Positions 7,734-16,826 are shown, numbered from the stretch's first letter. The stretch: DNA of 64,000 bases from Sphingobacterium lumbrici (GCF_006476045.1 NZ_SRZY01000028.1:124001-188000); one strand, 5' to 3'. Numbers and translations: made by a program. Notes: generated by a model not told the origin, from the sequence alone.

Positions 7734-8489
7734 ATGGGAAGGAAAATAGAAAGTCTACTTATCGAATTCGCGAGAATACATCGGTTTTTTGTGCGATTTT
7801 TGCGTGAATTGGTTACTCCTCCTTTCGAATTTAAAGAGATCATTAGACAATGTTATGAAATTGGCTGGAAGTCGTTTCCATTAATTAGTTTAACCGGATT
7901 TATTGTTGGTTTTGTATTTACGAAACAGTCACGCCCTTCTCTCGAAGAATTTGGTGCAACTTCTTGGTTACCTTCTTTAATATCCATCGCTATTGTGAGA
8001 GCGTTAGCTCCTCTGGTGACAGCTTTGATTGCATCAGGAAAAGTTGGTTCTCAAATCGGAGCTGAGCTCAGCTCCATGAATGTTACCGAACAAATAGATG
8101 CGATGGAAGTGTCTGGTACCAATCCAACCAAATTTTTAATTGTAAGTCGGATTATTGCAACGACCACCATGATTCCTGTACTTTGTTTTTATGTAGCTGG
8201 TATTGGTTTGTTGGGGGGATATTTGAGTATAGCCGCAAAGGATGACATGAGTCTGTTGAGTTTCTTTAATCAGGTTTTTGAATCCATAGCTGTTAAAGAT
8301 ATTTTTGCAATGGTACTGCGTGCAATTGTGTTTGGCTTTACCATTGGCTTTGCAAGTTGTTATGTTGGTTATTATTCTTCTAAAGGAACAGAGGGGGTTG
8401 GAAAAGCGGCAAATGCAGCTGTTGTGTCTTCTATGTTTTTGGTTTTTATCGAAGAGCTGCTAATTGTACAAATTTTATCATTTTTTTAA
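7734..8489 (+). CDS. mlaE: MlaE-family ABC transporter permease
   Basis: Inner-membrane permease of the Mla/MCE phospholipid transport system, which moves glycerophospholipids between the two membranes of the envelope. About 251 residues with five or six hydrophobic segments and the conserved core RALAPLVTALIASGKVGSQIGAELSSMNVTEQIDAME (residues about 95-130), the family hallmark that couples to the ATPase. The frame is open back to a TTG at 7680, but that codon lies inside a promoter-like TACATTTG. The ATG at 7734 (MGRKIESLLIEF) is therefore chosen. It is the first gene of mlaE-mlaF-mlaD, with 3 bp to the next gene. Confidence 0.9.
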   Translation: MGRKIESLLIEFARIHRFFVRFLRELVTPPFEFKEIIRQCYEIGWKSFPLISLTGFIVGFVFTKQSRPSLEEFGATSWLPSLISIAIVRALAPLVTALIASGKVGSQIGAELSSMNVTEQIDAMEVSGTNPTKFLIVSRIIATTTMIPVLCFYVAGIGLLGGYLSIAAKDDMSLLSFFNQVFESIAVKDIFAMVLRAIVFGFTIGFASCYVGYYSSKGTEGVGKAANAAVVSSMFLVFIEELLIVQILSFF

Positions 8490-8492
8490 TCC

Positions 8493-9266
8493 ATGGAAAA
8501 GACAACTCAAAATATAAACTACGAAGATGTAGTGATCCATGTGGATAAAGTGAGTAAATCGTTTGGGGATTTGCATGTCTTGCGTGATGTAGACTTGCAA
8601 CTTTACAACGGTGAAAATCTGGTCGTGTTAGGTAGATCGGGAACAGGGAAGTCCGTTTTGATTAAATTGATATCAGGACTTCTGAAACCTGATCAAGGAA
8701 ATATCAACGTGTTGGGTGAAGTGGTAAATATACTGGACGAACGTGATTTAAGGGGGTTACGCCAGCGTATCGGATTTTCGTTTCAAAACAGTGCGCTCTA
8801 TGATAGTATGACGGTTCGCGAAAATCTGGAGTTTCCACTGGTGAGGAATAAACGAAATTTAACGCGAACTGAAATTGATAAAGAAGTAGAAGAGGTATTG
8901 GAGGGAGTTGGTTTATCCCAAGCGATCAATCAGATGCCTTCAGAACTTTCAGGAGGGCAGCGCAAGCGTATTGGTATTGCACGCACTCTGATTTTACGTC
9001 CCGACATTATGCTGTATGATGAGCCTACTGCCGGTTTAGATCCAATCACTTGTCTGGATATTAATTCGTTAATCAATGAGGTACAGGAGCGGTATAGGAC
9101 ATCTTCCATCATTATCACCCATGATTTAGCATGTGCGAAGATGGTAGGAGACCGTATGGTGATGTTGCTTGATGGTAAATTTGAGCGACAGGGAACATTT
9201 GAACAAATTTTTGACACGGAGGATGAACGTGTCCAACCATTTTATGATTATAATTTTATTGTTTAA
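8493..9266 (+). CDS. mlaF: MlaF-family ABC transporter ATPase
   Basis: The cytoplasmic ATPase that energises the adjacent MlaE permease. It has 257 residues with Walker A at residues 47-54 (GRSGTGKS), the Q-loop region IGFSFQNSALYDSMTVREN, the signature LSGGQRKRIGIARTL and Walker B with its partner residues (IMLYDEPTAGLDP), followed by the switch histidine in IIITHDL. The FSFQNSALYDSMTV stretch is characteristic of MCE-type ATPases rather than drug exporters. It starts 3 bp after mlaE and is followed 5 bp later by mlaD, so the three are almost certainly one transcript. Confidence 0.93.
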   Translation: MEKTTQNINYEDVVIHVDKVSKSFGDLHVLRDVDLQLYNGENLVVLGRSGTGKSVLIKLISGLLKPDQGNINVLGEVVNILDERDLRGLRQRIGFSFQNSALYDSMTVRENLEFPLVRNKRNLTRTEIDKEVEEVLEGVGLSQAINQMPSELSGGQRKRIGIARTLILRPDIMLYDEPTAGLDPITCLDINSLINEVQERYRTSSIIITHDLACAKMVGDRMVMLLDGKFERQGTFEQIFDTEDERVQPFYDYNFIV

Positions 9267-9271
9267 AACAG

Positions 9272-10273
9272 ATGAGTACAAGTGAAAAAAGGCGGTCGAT
9301 AACGGTAGGTTTATTTGTGTTATTGGGATTGGTTATACTGGTAGCAGGGATACTTGTGTTAGGTACGCAACAAAATAAATTTAGTAAGAATTTAGTTATT
9401 ACGACCTATTTCCATGATGTGAAGGGATTGAAAGTCGGGAATAATGTATGGTTTTCGGGGGTGAAAGTAGGTATTGTGAAAGAGATTAAATTTAAGAGTA
9501 TTGACGATGTGAAAGTCGTGATGCATATTGAAGAAAAATCCAGTCAGTTTATCCGCGAAGATGTTGTTGCTAAATTAGGTTCGGATGGTTTGATAGGTAA
9601 TGCCATCGTAAATCTTATTGGTGGATCTAATGAGGCACCTCCCATCAAAAATGGTGATGTGATAGATTCTGGAAAAGGCACCGATACGGAGGCGATGTTT
9701 GCAACATTGCAGACCAATAATGAGAATTTAGTTGAAATAACTAAAAATTTTGCATTGATCTCTAAAAATATGGTCGATGGAAAAGGAATCATGGGCGCTT
9801 TACTTACAGATTCTACGATCTCATCCTCTTTATCCGGATCACTGAATAGTTTGAATAAAGTGATGTCCGATGCCACTCAAGCTTCCGCAAACTTAGCCAT
9901 ATTGACGAAAAAACTTAATAGTAGCGAAGGACTATTCCATGATTTAACGACAGATACAGAAGTGTTTGCTAGTTTAAGAGAATCTGCAGCGCAATTACAG
10001 GGCGTTACGCAGACGGCAACAGCGCTGATGAATAATTTGAACGAAACCTCGGCAAGGTTAAATAGTCCGGATAATGCCCTTGGCGTATTGACAAATGATC
10101 CTGCCGCCGCAGACGAAATTAAGCAGATATTGAGGAACCTGAATCTTAGTACACAAAAGCTAGATCAAAATATGGAAGCTTTGCAAAGTAACTTTTTGCT
10201 AAGAGGATTCTTTAAGAAAAAAGCGAAGCAAGAAGCTAAACAGCTGGAAAGTCTGCAGAATACGATTCGATAG
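9272..10273 (+). CDS. mlaD: MlaD-family MCE protein
   Basis: A membrane-anchored lipid-binding subunit of the Mla transporter. It has 333 residues: one N-terminal transmembrane helix (ITVGLFVLLGLVILVAGILVLG), then a single MCE domain (TYFHDVKGLKVGNNVWFSGVKVG to about residue 125, with GDVIDSG), and a long helical periplasmic tail with coiled-coil potential (repeated NLNETSA/ILRNLNLSTQKL-like segments). This is the usual layout for Bacteroidota MlaD, which is longer than the E. coli protein. No mlaC- or mlaA-like gene is in the immediate cluster. Confidence 0.9.
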   Translation: MSTSEKRRSITVGLFVLLGLVILVAGILVLGTQQNKFSKNLVITTYFHDVKGLKVGNNVWFSGVKVGIVKEIKFKSIDDVKVVMHIEEKSSQFIREDVVAKLGSDGLIGNAIVNLIGGSNEAPPIKNGDVIDSGKGTDTEAMFATLQTNNENLVEITKNFALISKNMVDGKGIMGALLTDSTISSSLSGSLNSLNKVMSDATQASANLAILTKKLNSSEGLFHDLTTDTEVFASLRESAAQLQGVTQTATALMNNLNETSARLNSPDNALGVLTNDPAAADEIKQILRNLNLSTQKLDQNMEALQSNFLLRGFFKKKAKQEAKQLESLQNTIR

Positions 10274-10276
10274 AGA

Positions 10277-10981
10277 ATGGATAGAATCACAGATAAAGAC
10301 GTATTATTTGAAGATAATCATTATATCGCTGTTAATAAGCGAGGTGGTGATATTGTACAGGTAGATCCTTCGGGAGATAAATCTCTTGAAGAGATGGTTA
10401 AAGCGTATTTAAAAATTAAATACAACAAACCTAATGACGCATTTGTCGGCGTTATTCATCGTTTAGATCGTCCCGTTAGTGGGATGATCCTGCTCGCGAA
10501 AACAAGCAAGGGACTGGATCGTATGAATCGGCTGTTTCACGATAGGAAAGTAGAAAAGACGTACTTGGCTTTGGTTAAGAATAAGCCAGATCACATGTCA
10601 GGTAAGCTGACGAACTGGTTGCTCAGGGATCGTAAAAAAATGATTACCAAGGCGTATGATCGTGAAGTGAAAAATGGAAGTTATGCGGAGTTGGATTATC
10701 GGGTTATTGGGAATTTAGAAGGATATTATCTATTGGAAGTCAAGCCACTTACCGGTCGTACGCATCAAATTAGGTGTCAATTGGCTTATATAGGGTGTCC
10801 CATTGTTGGGGATAATAAATATGGATATCCAAGAGGTAGTATTCGTCGGACTATTTGTCTTCATTCCAGATCATTGGAATTTATTCATCCTATAAAGGAA
10901 GAGCCCGTTCTTTTAACGGCACCGCTTCCGATAGATGGTTTTTGGGAAAAGTTTGAAACCCTTCTCAAAAGAACTTCATAA
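10277..10981 (+). CDS. RluA-family pseudouridine synthase
   Basis: Converts specific uridines in rRNA or tRNA to pseudouridine. It has 234 residues, with catalytic aspartate D64 in HRLDRPVSGMILLAKTSKG, and later GRTHQIRCQLAYIGCPIVGDNKYG, which closes the active site. There is no S4 RNA-binding domain at the N-terminus, so it belongs with the short RluA/RluC-like enzymes. The exact modified position cannot be told from sequence alone. It starts 3 bp after the mlaD stop and is probably co-transcribed with the mla genes, a gene order I would treat as incidental rather than functional. Confidence 0.9.
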   Translation: MDRITDKDVLFEDNHYIAVNKRGGDIVQVDPSGDKSLEEMVKAYLKIKYNKPNDAFVGVIHRLDRPVSGMILLAKTSKGLDRMNRLFHDRKVEKTYLALVKNKPDHMSGKLTNWLLRDRKKMITKAYDREVKNGSYAELDYRVIGNLEGYYLLEVKPLTGRTHQIRCQLAYIGCPIVGDNKYGYPRGSIRRTICLHSRSLEFIHPIKEEPVLLTAPLPIDGFWEKFETLLKRTS

Positions 10982-11082
10982 CCCTTATGAGCAACAGAGG
11001 TGTGAAGACGATTTAAAGGACCTTGAGCGCCTTGGAGAGTAAGTACCTAAAGTCAAACGATACCAATTGAGTTTTAATTTTG

Positions 11083-11090
11083 TAAGTTTG
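11083..11090 (+). promoter_or_regulatory. -7 promoter box of the CAMC small-protein gene
   Basis: TAAGTTTG lies 4 bp before the ATG at 11095. If used, the transcript would be essentially leaderless. Confidence 0.4.
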
Positions 11091-11094
11091 TGAC

Positions 11095-11361
11095 ATGAAA
11101 GGATCATCATTGTTTATTCTTATTGTAGGAGTATCTTTATTTACGCTACTTTTTCAACCGAATGCAGCGATTGCACAATGTGCGATGTGTTCACTGAATG
11201 CGGAAAATAGTACGCAAGGTGAGAATACGCAAGGTAAAGGATTAAATGATGGCATTCTATTCCTTTTATCCGTTCCTTTCATCTTAGGTGTCGGGGTCGG
11301 ACTGTTGTGGTATAAAAAATACCGTAACAAAGAAGAAAGAGCTTCTCTATTTCAACAATAA
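11095..11361 (+). CDS. Small membrane protein with CAMC motif
   Basis: An 88-residue protein of a family seen widely in Bacteroidota but without known function. An N-terminal hydrophobic signal segment (FILIVGVSLFTLLFQPNAAIAQ) is followed directly by CAMC, a Cys-x-x-Cys pair that would sit in the periplasm. After a short polar stretch (ENSTQGENTQGKGLNDG) comes a second transmembrane helix (ILFLLSVPFILGVGVGLLWY) and a basic cytoplasmic tail. The CxxC could bind metal or be redox active, but that is inference. It converges with the DUF4286 gene, with only 13 bp between stops. Confidence 0.75.
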   Translation: MKGSSLFILIVGVSLFTLLFQPNAAIAQCAMCSLNAENSTQGENTQGKGLNDGILFLLSVPFILGVGVGLLWYKKYRNKEERASLFQQ

Positions 11362-11374
11362 TTAACAAAAACTA

Positions 11375-11680
11375 TCAAGAGCTTTTGTTAATATCTGCTA
11401 TGTATTCCATGACACTATCGAATATGAAAGCTTTCTCCAGATAATATAAGGCAATATGTTCTTGAAGAACGGACACATGGTCTTGTTGGAAAGAGTGGAT
11501 AGCTTGCTCGTTGTCAGCAACAATTTGTACACAGTAGGTTGAACCTTCGTGAGGAGTATTGAGCATTTTTAGAAACTTTACTTCATTTTCGATTTTTAAA
11601 AGCCAATCTGTTTTCACCCAGTTTATTAACTGCTGATGATTTTCGTCATCTACGATAATGGAAATATTGTATAAGTACAT
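11375..11680 (-). CDS. DUF4286 family protein
   Basis: A 101-residue cytoplasmic protein beginning MYLYNISIIVDDENHQQLINWVK, the recognisable start of DUF4286, a small ferredoxin-like alpha/beta family. Members have no established function. The remaining sequence (VQIVADNEQAIHSFQQDH, then IALYYLEKAFIFDSVMEYI) fits the domain with little left over, so the gene appears complete. It starts at ATG 11678-11680 and has a 137-bp region to the divergent S9-like operon. Confidence 0.75.
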   Translation of the reverse strand: MYLYNISIIVDDENHQQLINWVKTDWLLKIENEVKFLKMLNTPHEGSTYCVQIVADNEQAIHSFQQDHVSVLQEHIALYYLEKAFIFDSVMEYIADINKSS

Positions 11681-11817
11681 TGCGTAAAATTACAATATTT
11701 TTTACATCTGGATTTCCTGTTTTTTATATTTATAATATAGAATGCTGTAAAATTAAGGTTGCAATGCAAGAGAAGTGTTAAAATTTTCTAATATTTGGAG
11801 ATACGAGGTACTGTAAG

Positions 11818-13695
11818 ATGTGGTTGATTAAAAGGCTTAATATTTATATATTGTTTTTCTTGTGCTCCTGCGGAGGCGCTCAGGATAGTACGATTCCTAT
11901 ACCCGATTTTTTTGAGAAAGCTGAGAAAACGAGCTTTAAACTTTCACCAGATGGAAGCAAGATTGCTTATTTGGGGTTGGAGGATCACTGTCGGAATATT
12001 TTTGTATTGGATATCGTAAATCCGGATTCTTCCAAACAGCTTACGTATCAAGATAATATGAATGTGCAGTATTTTTTTTGGGCGACCAATGATTCTATTG
12101 TTTATTCTAATTCTCAATCATTTGAAGATAGCCTTCGCCTGTACACAATAGATGTCAGGTACGAACTGTCAAAACCTTTGATCCCTGTTGATGACCATCA
12201 GATTAGATGGCTTAATACTTCGCGTGCTTTCGGGGGTAATATTTTGGCTTTGATGAACAGAAGGGATTCTTCGGTTTTTGACTTATACCGTATTCGATTG
12301 GACGGAACCGGTTCTACATTGATCGATCAGAATCCAGGGAACTTTTCATCCTGGTTTGCTTCCAATGATGGAAAGGTGCGGTTGGTAATGAGCAGTGATA
12401 GTGTTGAAGAAACATTTTGGTATCGTGTAGAAGAGGGAATGCCTTTTATTAATGTAATAAAAACAGACTTTGAATCGACAATTTTTCCTTTAGGCCCTGT
12501 AAGAGGTAATGTAAATAGCATGTATGCACTGTCTAATATGGGACGCGATAAGCTCGCTTTGGTCGAGATGGAAATTCAGTATGGCAGAGAAACTAAAGTT
12601 ATATTAGCGGACCAAGATGCGGATGTCAATAGAGAAGGATACTTTTTCTCTCATGAAGAACCTCTATTTAGTACAGTGTATAAAAACCATAAAGAAGTCG
12701 TAATTCATAATCCCAAGTTAGCACAAATATATAGGTATATCAGAAAGAAATTTAGTGATTATAGTATAGATGTACTGGATGTAGATTCTATGTTCAATAC
12801 CGTTATTTTTAAAACGTATACGGATCGTAATCCAGGTAGTATTTATTACTATCATGTCGCTAAAGATAAGGTAGTGGAGTTGACTGCTCAAAACCCAAAG
12901 CTTTCAGGGAAGTCTTTAGGACAAATGAAAGAAGTTTCTTATTATTCCAGGGATGGCAGAACGATAAAAGGCTATTTAACCTATCCGCTAAAAGAACAAA
13001 AATCGTATCCAGTGGTAGTTCTGGTGCATGATGGTCCCAATCGGAGAGACGTTTGGGGATTTAATGCGGAAGTTCAATTCTTGGCGAATAGAGGATATGC
13101 TGTTTTCCAGGTTAATTACCGCGGGTCTACGGGGTTTGGTAAAGAGTTTTTTACAGCGGGATTCAAACAATGGGGGGGAGAGATTCAAAATGATATCTCG
13201 GACGGAGTGACCTGGCTGATTCATCAAGGCATTGCCGACAAAACTCGTATTGCGATTATGGGGGCAGGGTTTGGAGGGTATTCCGCATTATACGCTGCTT
13301 GTTTTAATCCTACGCTCTATAAGTGTGCTATTTCTTCTTCAGGGTACATTAATTTATTTACCTATTTCAAAGAAATACCGCCCTATTATCAACAGTATCT
13401 GAAGTTGTATCATCGGATAATTGGTAATCCAACCAAGGAATATGAACTGTTTAAAGCAATTTCGCCTTTATTTCATGCCGAAAAGGTGAGTATTCCGATT
13501 CTGTTTTTTCAAGGAGGGAAAGATAAACATAGTAGTGTGACGGATGCGAATCAATTCATTCAAAAAGTAAAAAATAGAGATGTCCCTGTTCGTTATGTCT
13601 ATAAAGAAGAAGAAGGCAAGCGCTTTAGAAAGGCGGAGAATATAATTGAATATTACCAAGAAGTAGAAGCTTTTTTAGCTTCGTATCTAAATTAA
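11818..13695 (+). CDS. S9 prolyl-oligopeptidase-like lipoprotein, catalytic residues lost
   Basis: A 625-residue exported protein with a lipoprotein-type signal (IYILFFLCSC, lipidated Cys about residue 18). An N-terminal beta-propeller-like half is followed by an alpha/beta hydrolase domain of the S9 family from about residue 390 (YPVVVLVHDGPNRRDVWGFN, FQVNYRGSTGFGKEF). The nucleophile motif, normally GxSxGGY, reads GAGFGGY, so the serine is Gly484. The acid D569 is kept, but the histidine position in the usual EGHxFxxxEN block is Lys601 (EEGKRFRKAEN). Two of three catalytic residues are missing, so it is probably a pseudo-peptidase acting as a binding or sensing protein. Its stop codon directly precedes the kinase ATG, which supports a role in signalling. 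Confidence 0.85.
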   Translation: MWLIKRLNIYILFFLCSCGGAQDSTIPIPDFFEKAEKTSFKLSPDGSKIAYLGLEDHCRNIFVLDIVNPDSSKQLTYQDNMNVQYFFWATNDSIVYSNSQSFEDSLRLYTIDVRYELSKPLIPVDDHQIRWLNTSRAFGGNILALMNRRDSSVFDLYRIRLDGTGSTLIDQNPGNFSSWFASNDGKVRLVMSSDSVEETFWYRVEEGMPFINVIKTDFESTIFPLGPVRGNVNSMYALSNMGRDKLALVEMEIQYGRETKVILADQDADVNREGYFFSHEEPLFSTVYKNHKEVVIHNPKLAQIYRYIRKKFSDYSIDVLDVDSMFNTVIFKTYTDRNPGSIYYYHVAKDKVVELTAQNPKLSGKSLGQMKEVSYYSRDGRTIKGYLTYPLKEQKSYPVVVLVHDGPNRRDVWGFNAEVQFLANRGYAVFQVNYRGSTGFGKEFFTAGFKQWGGEIQNDISDGVTWLIHQGIADKTRIAIMGAGFGGYSALYAACFNPTLYKCAISSSGYINLFTYFKEIPPYYQQYLKLYHRIIGNPTKEYELFKAISPLFHAEKVSIPILFFQGGKDKHSSVTDANQFIQKVKNRDVPVRYVYKEEEGKRFRKAENIIEYYQEVEAFLASYLN

Positions 13696-15369
13696 ATGAA
13701 CAAGTTCGATTTCAGATACCGGAAGAACCTTGGATTGCTACTCGCATTTTTACTGTTAGTAACAATGTTGTTTGTGGTGTCAGGTTTTCTTGCTCGTAAT
13801 ATGACCGTTAATTTTGTAGAGACCGAATTCAATAATAGGAAAGTCGAAGTCTTTGACGAATCCATTAAACCTTTTAATGAATTTTTTAGCACAAAAATAC
13901 CAGAGGTCTCTTACTTCCAGGGATATATTGATTCTACTCAGGCATCGGGATTATCTAGTTCTGTTTTACGGAAGTTCCCGTTTGTAGATAAAATCGTCTT
14001 CTTTGATATTATATTTACGAATAGAGATTCCCTTACTAAAGGAGTGAAATTTAATAACTTGGTGATCTCTTCCAAAGCGAGCTATGATTATTATCTCAAT
14101 AAAGATAATAGGCTTATCAGCGAGCGTCAGAATATCGATGAGTACCGTAGCTATTCCGATGAATTTAATAATATGGTTTTAAAACTCGTCGGCTATTTGG
14201 ATCGGGTTACCGATTCCATCCGAATTACAGATAATGAAATTTACAAAGTGTTTTACTCTGTGCAACCAGGGAAAATAACCTATATGAATATTCCGAGGAT
14301 TTCGGATTTAGTAGCTTATAAGGCCATGATGGGGGATGAAAACTTACCTAAAAGCACGTATGAGCAGGATATGTTTGTATTCTCCATTGATCCTCGGAAA
14401 ATTAGAATTGTAAATAAGTATCCTAGTCTATATGAGGATATTTATATAAAACCTATTGTTGACCAGGGTGTGATAGAAAGCGAACCCTATCTCAGCACAG
14501 AGCTTCCGCTGCCAGGTGCACTTTCGGATTATAAATTACAGTTTGATACTTCTCAAGAGTATATTCAAAAGGAAGTCAATAAGCGCTTTTTTCCGGTGAT
14601 AGGTGCATTATCTGTTTTATACCTGATTATGCTGTCTATAGGGTATTTGATATATCGTAATGTAATGATTAATAATAAATTGTATCAGTTGCAGTACGAT
14701 TTTATTAATAATCTGACCCATGAGTTTAAAACGCCCGTTAGTGTCATTAAGATCGCAGGTAACAATATCAAGAGTGCGGAGAGCCTTTCCGTTAAGGAAC
14801 GGGAAATGTATGGCAGAATATTGGATCAAGAGGCCGATAAACTGAATAGTTTGATGAATAAACTTCTTTCTTTTGCGCAAATAGAAAATAAATCGATGAA
14901 ATTCAATGGTGAATATATTGATCTCAAAGAATTTTGTGAGCGCGTGTTTGATGCATTTAAATTGAAATATGCGGATCTAAAACTTAACTATTCTATTAAG
15001 GTGCACCATGAATTATATGCTGACCCAGTCCTACTGAATAGTGTATTTCAGAATCTGATCGACAATGCCTATAAGTATTCGCCAATTGATCGGAAAGTTT
15101 TACAGGTTGAGGTTCAACAAAATAAGAAGAATTTTGTTATTATATTTAAAGATCAAGGAATCGGTATCGATAAAAAGGAATTTAATAGTATTTTTAAGAA
15201 ATTTTATCGCGTAAAGAATCAATTCAATCAACAAGGAAGTATTGGCCTAGGTTTGGCTTTTTGTAAAGAAATTGCTGAATTTATGGGCGGAGAAATAAAA
15301 GTAGAAAGCCAACTCGGTATTGGTACGATTTTTACACTTACTTTTCCATTAGATGTTAAAAAAGTTTAA
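13696..15369 (+). CDS. Sensor histidine kinase
   Basis: Membrane histidine kinase of 557 residues. It has a transmembrane helix at about 13-33, a large extracytoplasmic domain (about 35-300) with no recognised fold, a second helix at about 300-320, then the kinase core. This holds the dimerisation/phosphoacceptor box FINNLTHEFKTPVSV with His342, the N-box QNLIDNAYKYSP, the G1 box KDQGIGID, and the G2 segment GSIGLGLAFCKEI. There is no HAMP domain that I can see. It starts immediately after the stop of the S9-like gene and is followed 3 bp later by its response regulator. The three-gene order suggests the S9-like protein helps sense the signal. Confidence 0.93.
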   Translation: MNKFDFRYRKNLGLLLAFLLLVTMLFVVSGFLARNMTVNFVETEFNNRKVEVFDESIKPFNEFFSTKIPEVSYFQGYIDSTQASGLSSSVLRKFPFVDKIVFFDIIFTNRDSLTKGVKFNNLVISSKASYDYYLNKDNRLISERQNIDEYRSYSDEFNNMVLKLVGYLDRVTDSIRITDNEIYKVFYSVQPGKITYMNIPRISDLVAYKAMMGDENLPKSTYEQDMFVFSIDPRKIRIVNKYPSLYEDIYIKPIVDQGVIESEPYLSTELPLPGALSDYKLQFDTSQEYIQKEVNKRFFPVIGALSVLYLIMLSIGYLIYRNVMINNKLYQLQYDFINNLTHEFKTPVSVIKIAGNNIKSAESLSVKEREMYGRILDQEADKLNSLMNKLLSFAQIENKSMKFNGEYIDLKEFCERVFDAFKLKYADLKLNYSIKVHHELYADPVLLNSVFQNLIDNAYKYSPIDRKVLQVEVQQNKKNFVIIFKDQGIGIDKKEFNSIFKKFYRVKNQFNQQGSIGLGLAFCKEIAEFMGGEIKVESQLGIGTIFTLTFPLDVKKV

Positions 15370-15372
15370 TTT

Positions 15373-16065
15373 ATGGATAGAGATATTACAGTAGCGGTCA
15401 TAGAGGACGACGAAAATTTGAGATTTTTGGTCAGTCATAGGTTGCAGACTGAAAATTACAAGGTTATTCAGAGTGGTAATGGTTTAGAAGCCGAAAAGAT
15501 GATTCTTGAGGAACAGCCGGATATTGTGCTCCTGGATTGGATGCTTCCGGGAAAAGAAGGGATTGAAGTGTGTGAGTCTGTACGTAAGGCGGGGTTTGAG
15601 CAGATCATTATTATGATGACGGCTAAATCTCAAGATGTGGATAAAATCGATGCCTATAGCTACGGTGTTACCGATTATATTACTAAGCCATTTAATATGG
15701 ATGTATTAGTCGCAATGATCGAGAATAAGGTGCGCTTTTTTGTGCCTAAAAGTAATAAAGATATTTACCATTTTGGGAATACAGAGCACCATCCACAGAT
15801 ACATTCACTGGTGAGAGATGGGAAGAAAATAGAGCTCACTATATTAGAAAACAGAATTTTGTTGCATTTTCTTCAAAATATGGGCAAAGATATTACGCGA
15901 GAAGAGTTGATGGAAGTGGTATGGGGCTATAGCTCCAATGTGAATACACGCACGTTGGATATGCATGTGGTACGTTTACGAAAAAAAATAGAGCATAATC
16001 CCGATAAACCTACCTACCTACAAACGGTAAGAGGGTTAGGGTATAAATTTGTAGACGAAGAATGA
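15373..16065 (+). CDS. OmpR-family response regulator
   Basis: Cognate regulator of the preceding kinase. It has 230 residues: an N-terminal receiver domain with acidic pocket EDD (11-13), phosphoacceptor Asp55 (LLDWMLPGKEG), Thr/Lys switch residues (MMTAKS, KPFN), then a C-terminal winged-helix DNA-binding domain (LTILENRILLHFLQN, SSNVNTRTLDMHVVRLRKKIE). The family controls transcription by binding direct repeats upstream of targets, which cannot be identified here. A hairpin-plus-T-run terminator lies about 50 bp after the stop and closes the S9-like/kinase/regulator operon. Confidence 0.93.
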   Translation: MDRDITVAVIEDDENLRFLVSHRLQTENYKVIQSGNGLEAEKMILEEQPDIVLLDWMLPGKEGIEVCESVRKAGFEQIIIMMTAKSQDVDKIDAYSYGVTDYITKPFNMDVLVAMIENKVRFFVPKSNKDIYHFGNTEHHPQIHSLVRDGKKIELTILENRILLHFLQNMGKDITREELMEVVWGYSSNVNTRTLDMHVVRLRKKIEHNPDKPTYLQTVRGLGYKFVDEE

Positions 16066-16099
16066 TTTTTTTAAGTTTGGAAATATAAAAGAACTTTTC

Positions 16100-16163
16100 T
16101 ATCTTCGTAAAGAGAGCAAGACCAGATTGTCCATCAGAGGATAATGTGGTCTTGTTTCTTTTT
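16100..16163 (+). terminator. Terminator after the two-component operon, possibly greA leader
   Basis: The stem 16117-16124 with 16147-16154 (extended past one mismatch) is followed by a long T-rich run. A TATCTTCG promoter-like box lies just before it (16100-16107), so a transcript for greA could begin here and run through the hairpin. Confidence 0.65.
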
Positions 16164-16203
16164 TTTAAAATAAATGGTAAAATAACTAGGTTAAATTAAT
16201 ATT

Positions 16204-16677
16204 ATGGCAGAAGTAACTTATTACACAGAGGAGGGGTTGACAAAACTGAAAGAAGAAGTTCAGTATTTGAAAACTGAGGGAAGGCTTAAAATAGCGAATG
16301 CAATTGCTGAAGCACGTGACAAAGGTGATTTGTCAGAGAATGCAGAATATGATGCAGCCAAAGAAGCACAAGGTTTGCACGAAGCCAGAATTGCTAAGTT
16401 AGAAGAAGTATTGTCAAGTGCGCGACTAATTGATGAATCTAAATTGGATACATCAAAAGTATTAGCGCTTTCTATTGTAAAACTTAAAAACAAGAAAAAT
16501 GGTGCGGAGATGACTTATCAATTAGTTTCGGAAACGGAAGCGGATTTGAAGTCAGGGAAGATTTCAGTGAAATCACCGATTGCGCAAGGATTATTGGGGC
16601 TTTCGGTAGGCGATATTGCTAAAGTAACTGTACCTGCGGGTGAAATAGAATTGGAAGTATTAGAAATTTCAAGATAG
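16204..16677 (+). CDS. greA: Transcription elongation factor GreA
   Basis: GreA rescues backtracked RNA polymerase by inserting its coiled coil into the secondary channel and stimulating transcript cleavage. The 157-residue length is standard. The N-terminal coiled coil carries the family signature KGDLSENAEYDAAKEAQG with the tip acidic residues, and the C-terminal FKBP-like domain ends in LEVLEISR (SPIAQGLLGLSVGD just before). It is followed by two tandem hairpins, so it is probably its own unit. Its promoter may be the TATCTTCG box upstream of the two-component operon's terminator hairpin. Confidence 0.97.
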   Translation: MAEVTYYTEEGLTKLKEEVQYLKTEGRLKIANAIAEARDKGDLSENAEYDAAKEAQGLHEARIAKLEEVLSSARLIDESKLDTSKVLALSIVKLKNKKNGAEMTYQLVSETEADLKSGKISVKSPIAQGLLGLSVGDIAKVTVPAGEIELEVLEISR

Positions 16678-16692
16678 TATAAGATTAGGTTA

Positions 16693-16766
16693 TGAGCGGT
16701 ATTGCCATAACCGCTCACCAAATAACAGCAAAAGGAGCTCTAAAAGATAGAGCTCCTTTTGCTGTT
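16693..16766 (+). terminator. Tandem hairpins after greA
   Basis: The first is an 8-bp stem (16693-16700 with 16710-16717), with an alternative pairing GGTTATG/CATAACC that excludes it. The second is a perfect 18-bp stem (16724-16741 with 16749-16766, loop aaaagat) whose right arm holds a T-run. The second is a strong bidirectional-looking terminator. Confidence 0.75.
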
Positions 16767-16826
16767 AGTGTCTTTTTGCTGGTATCTTTTTGCTATATTT
16801 GTTACATATTTAATATTGATAGATAT

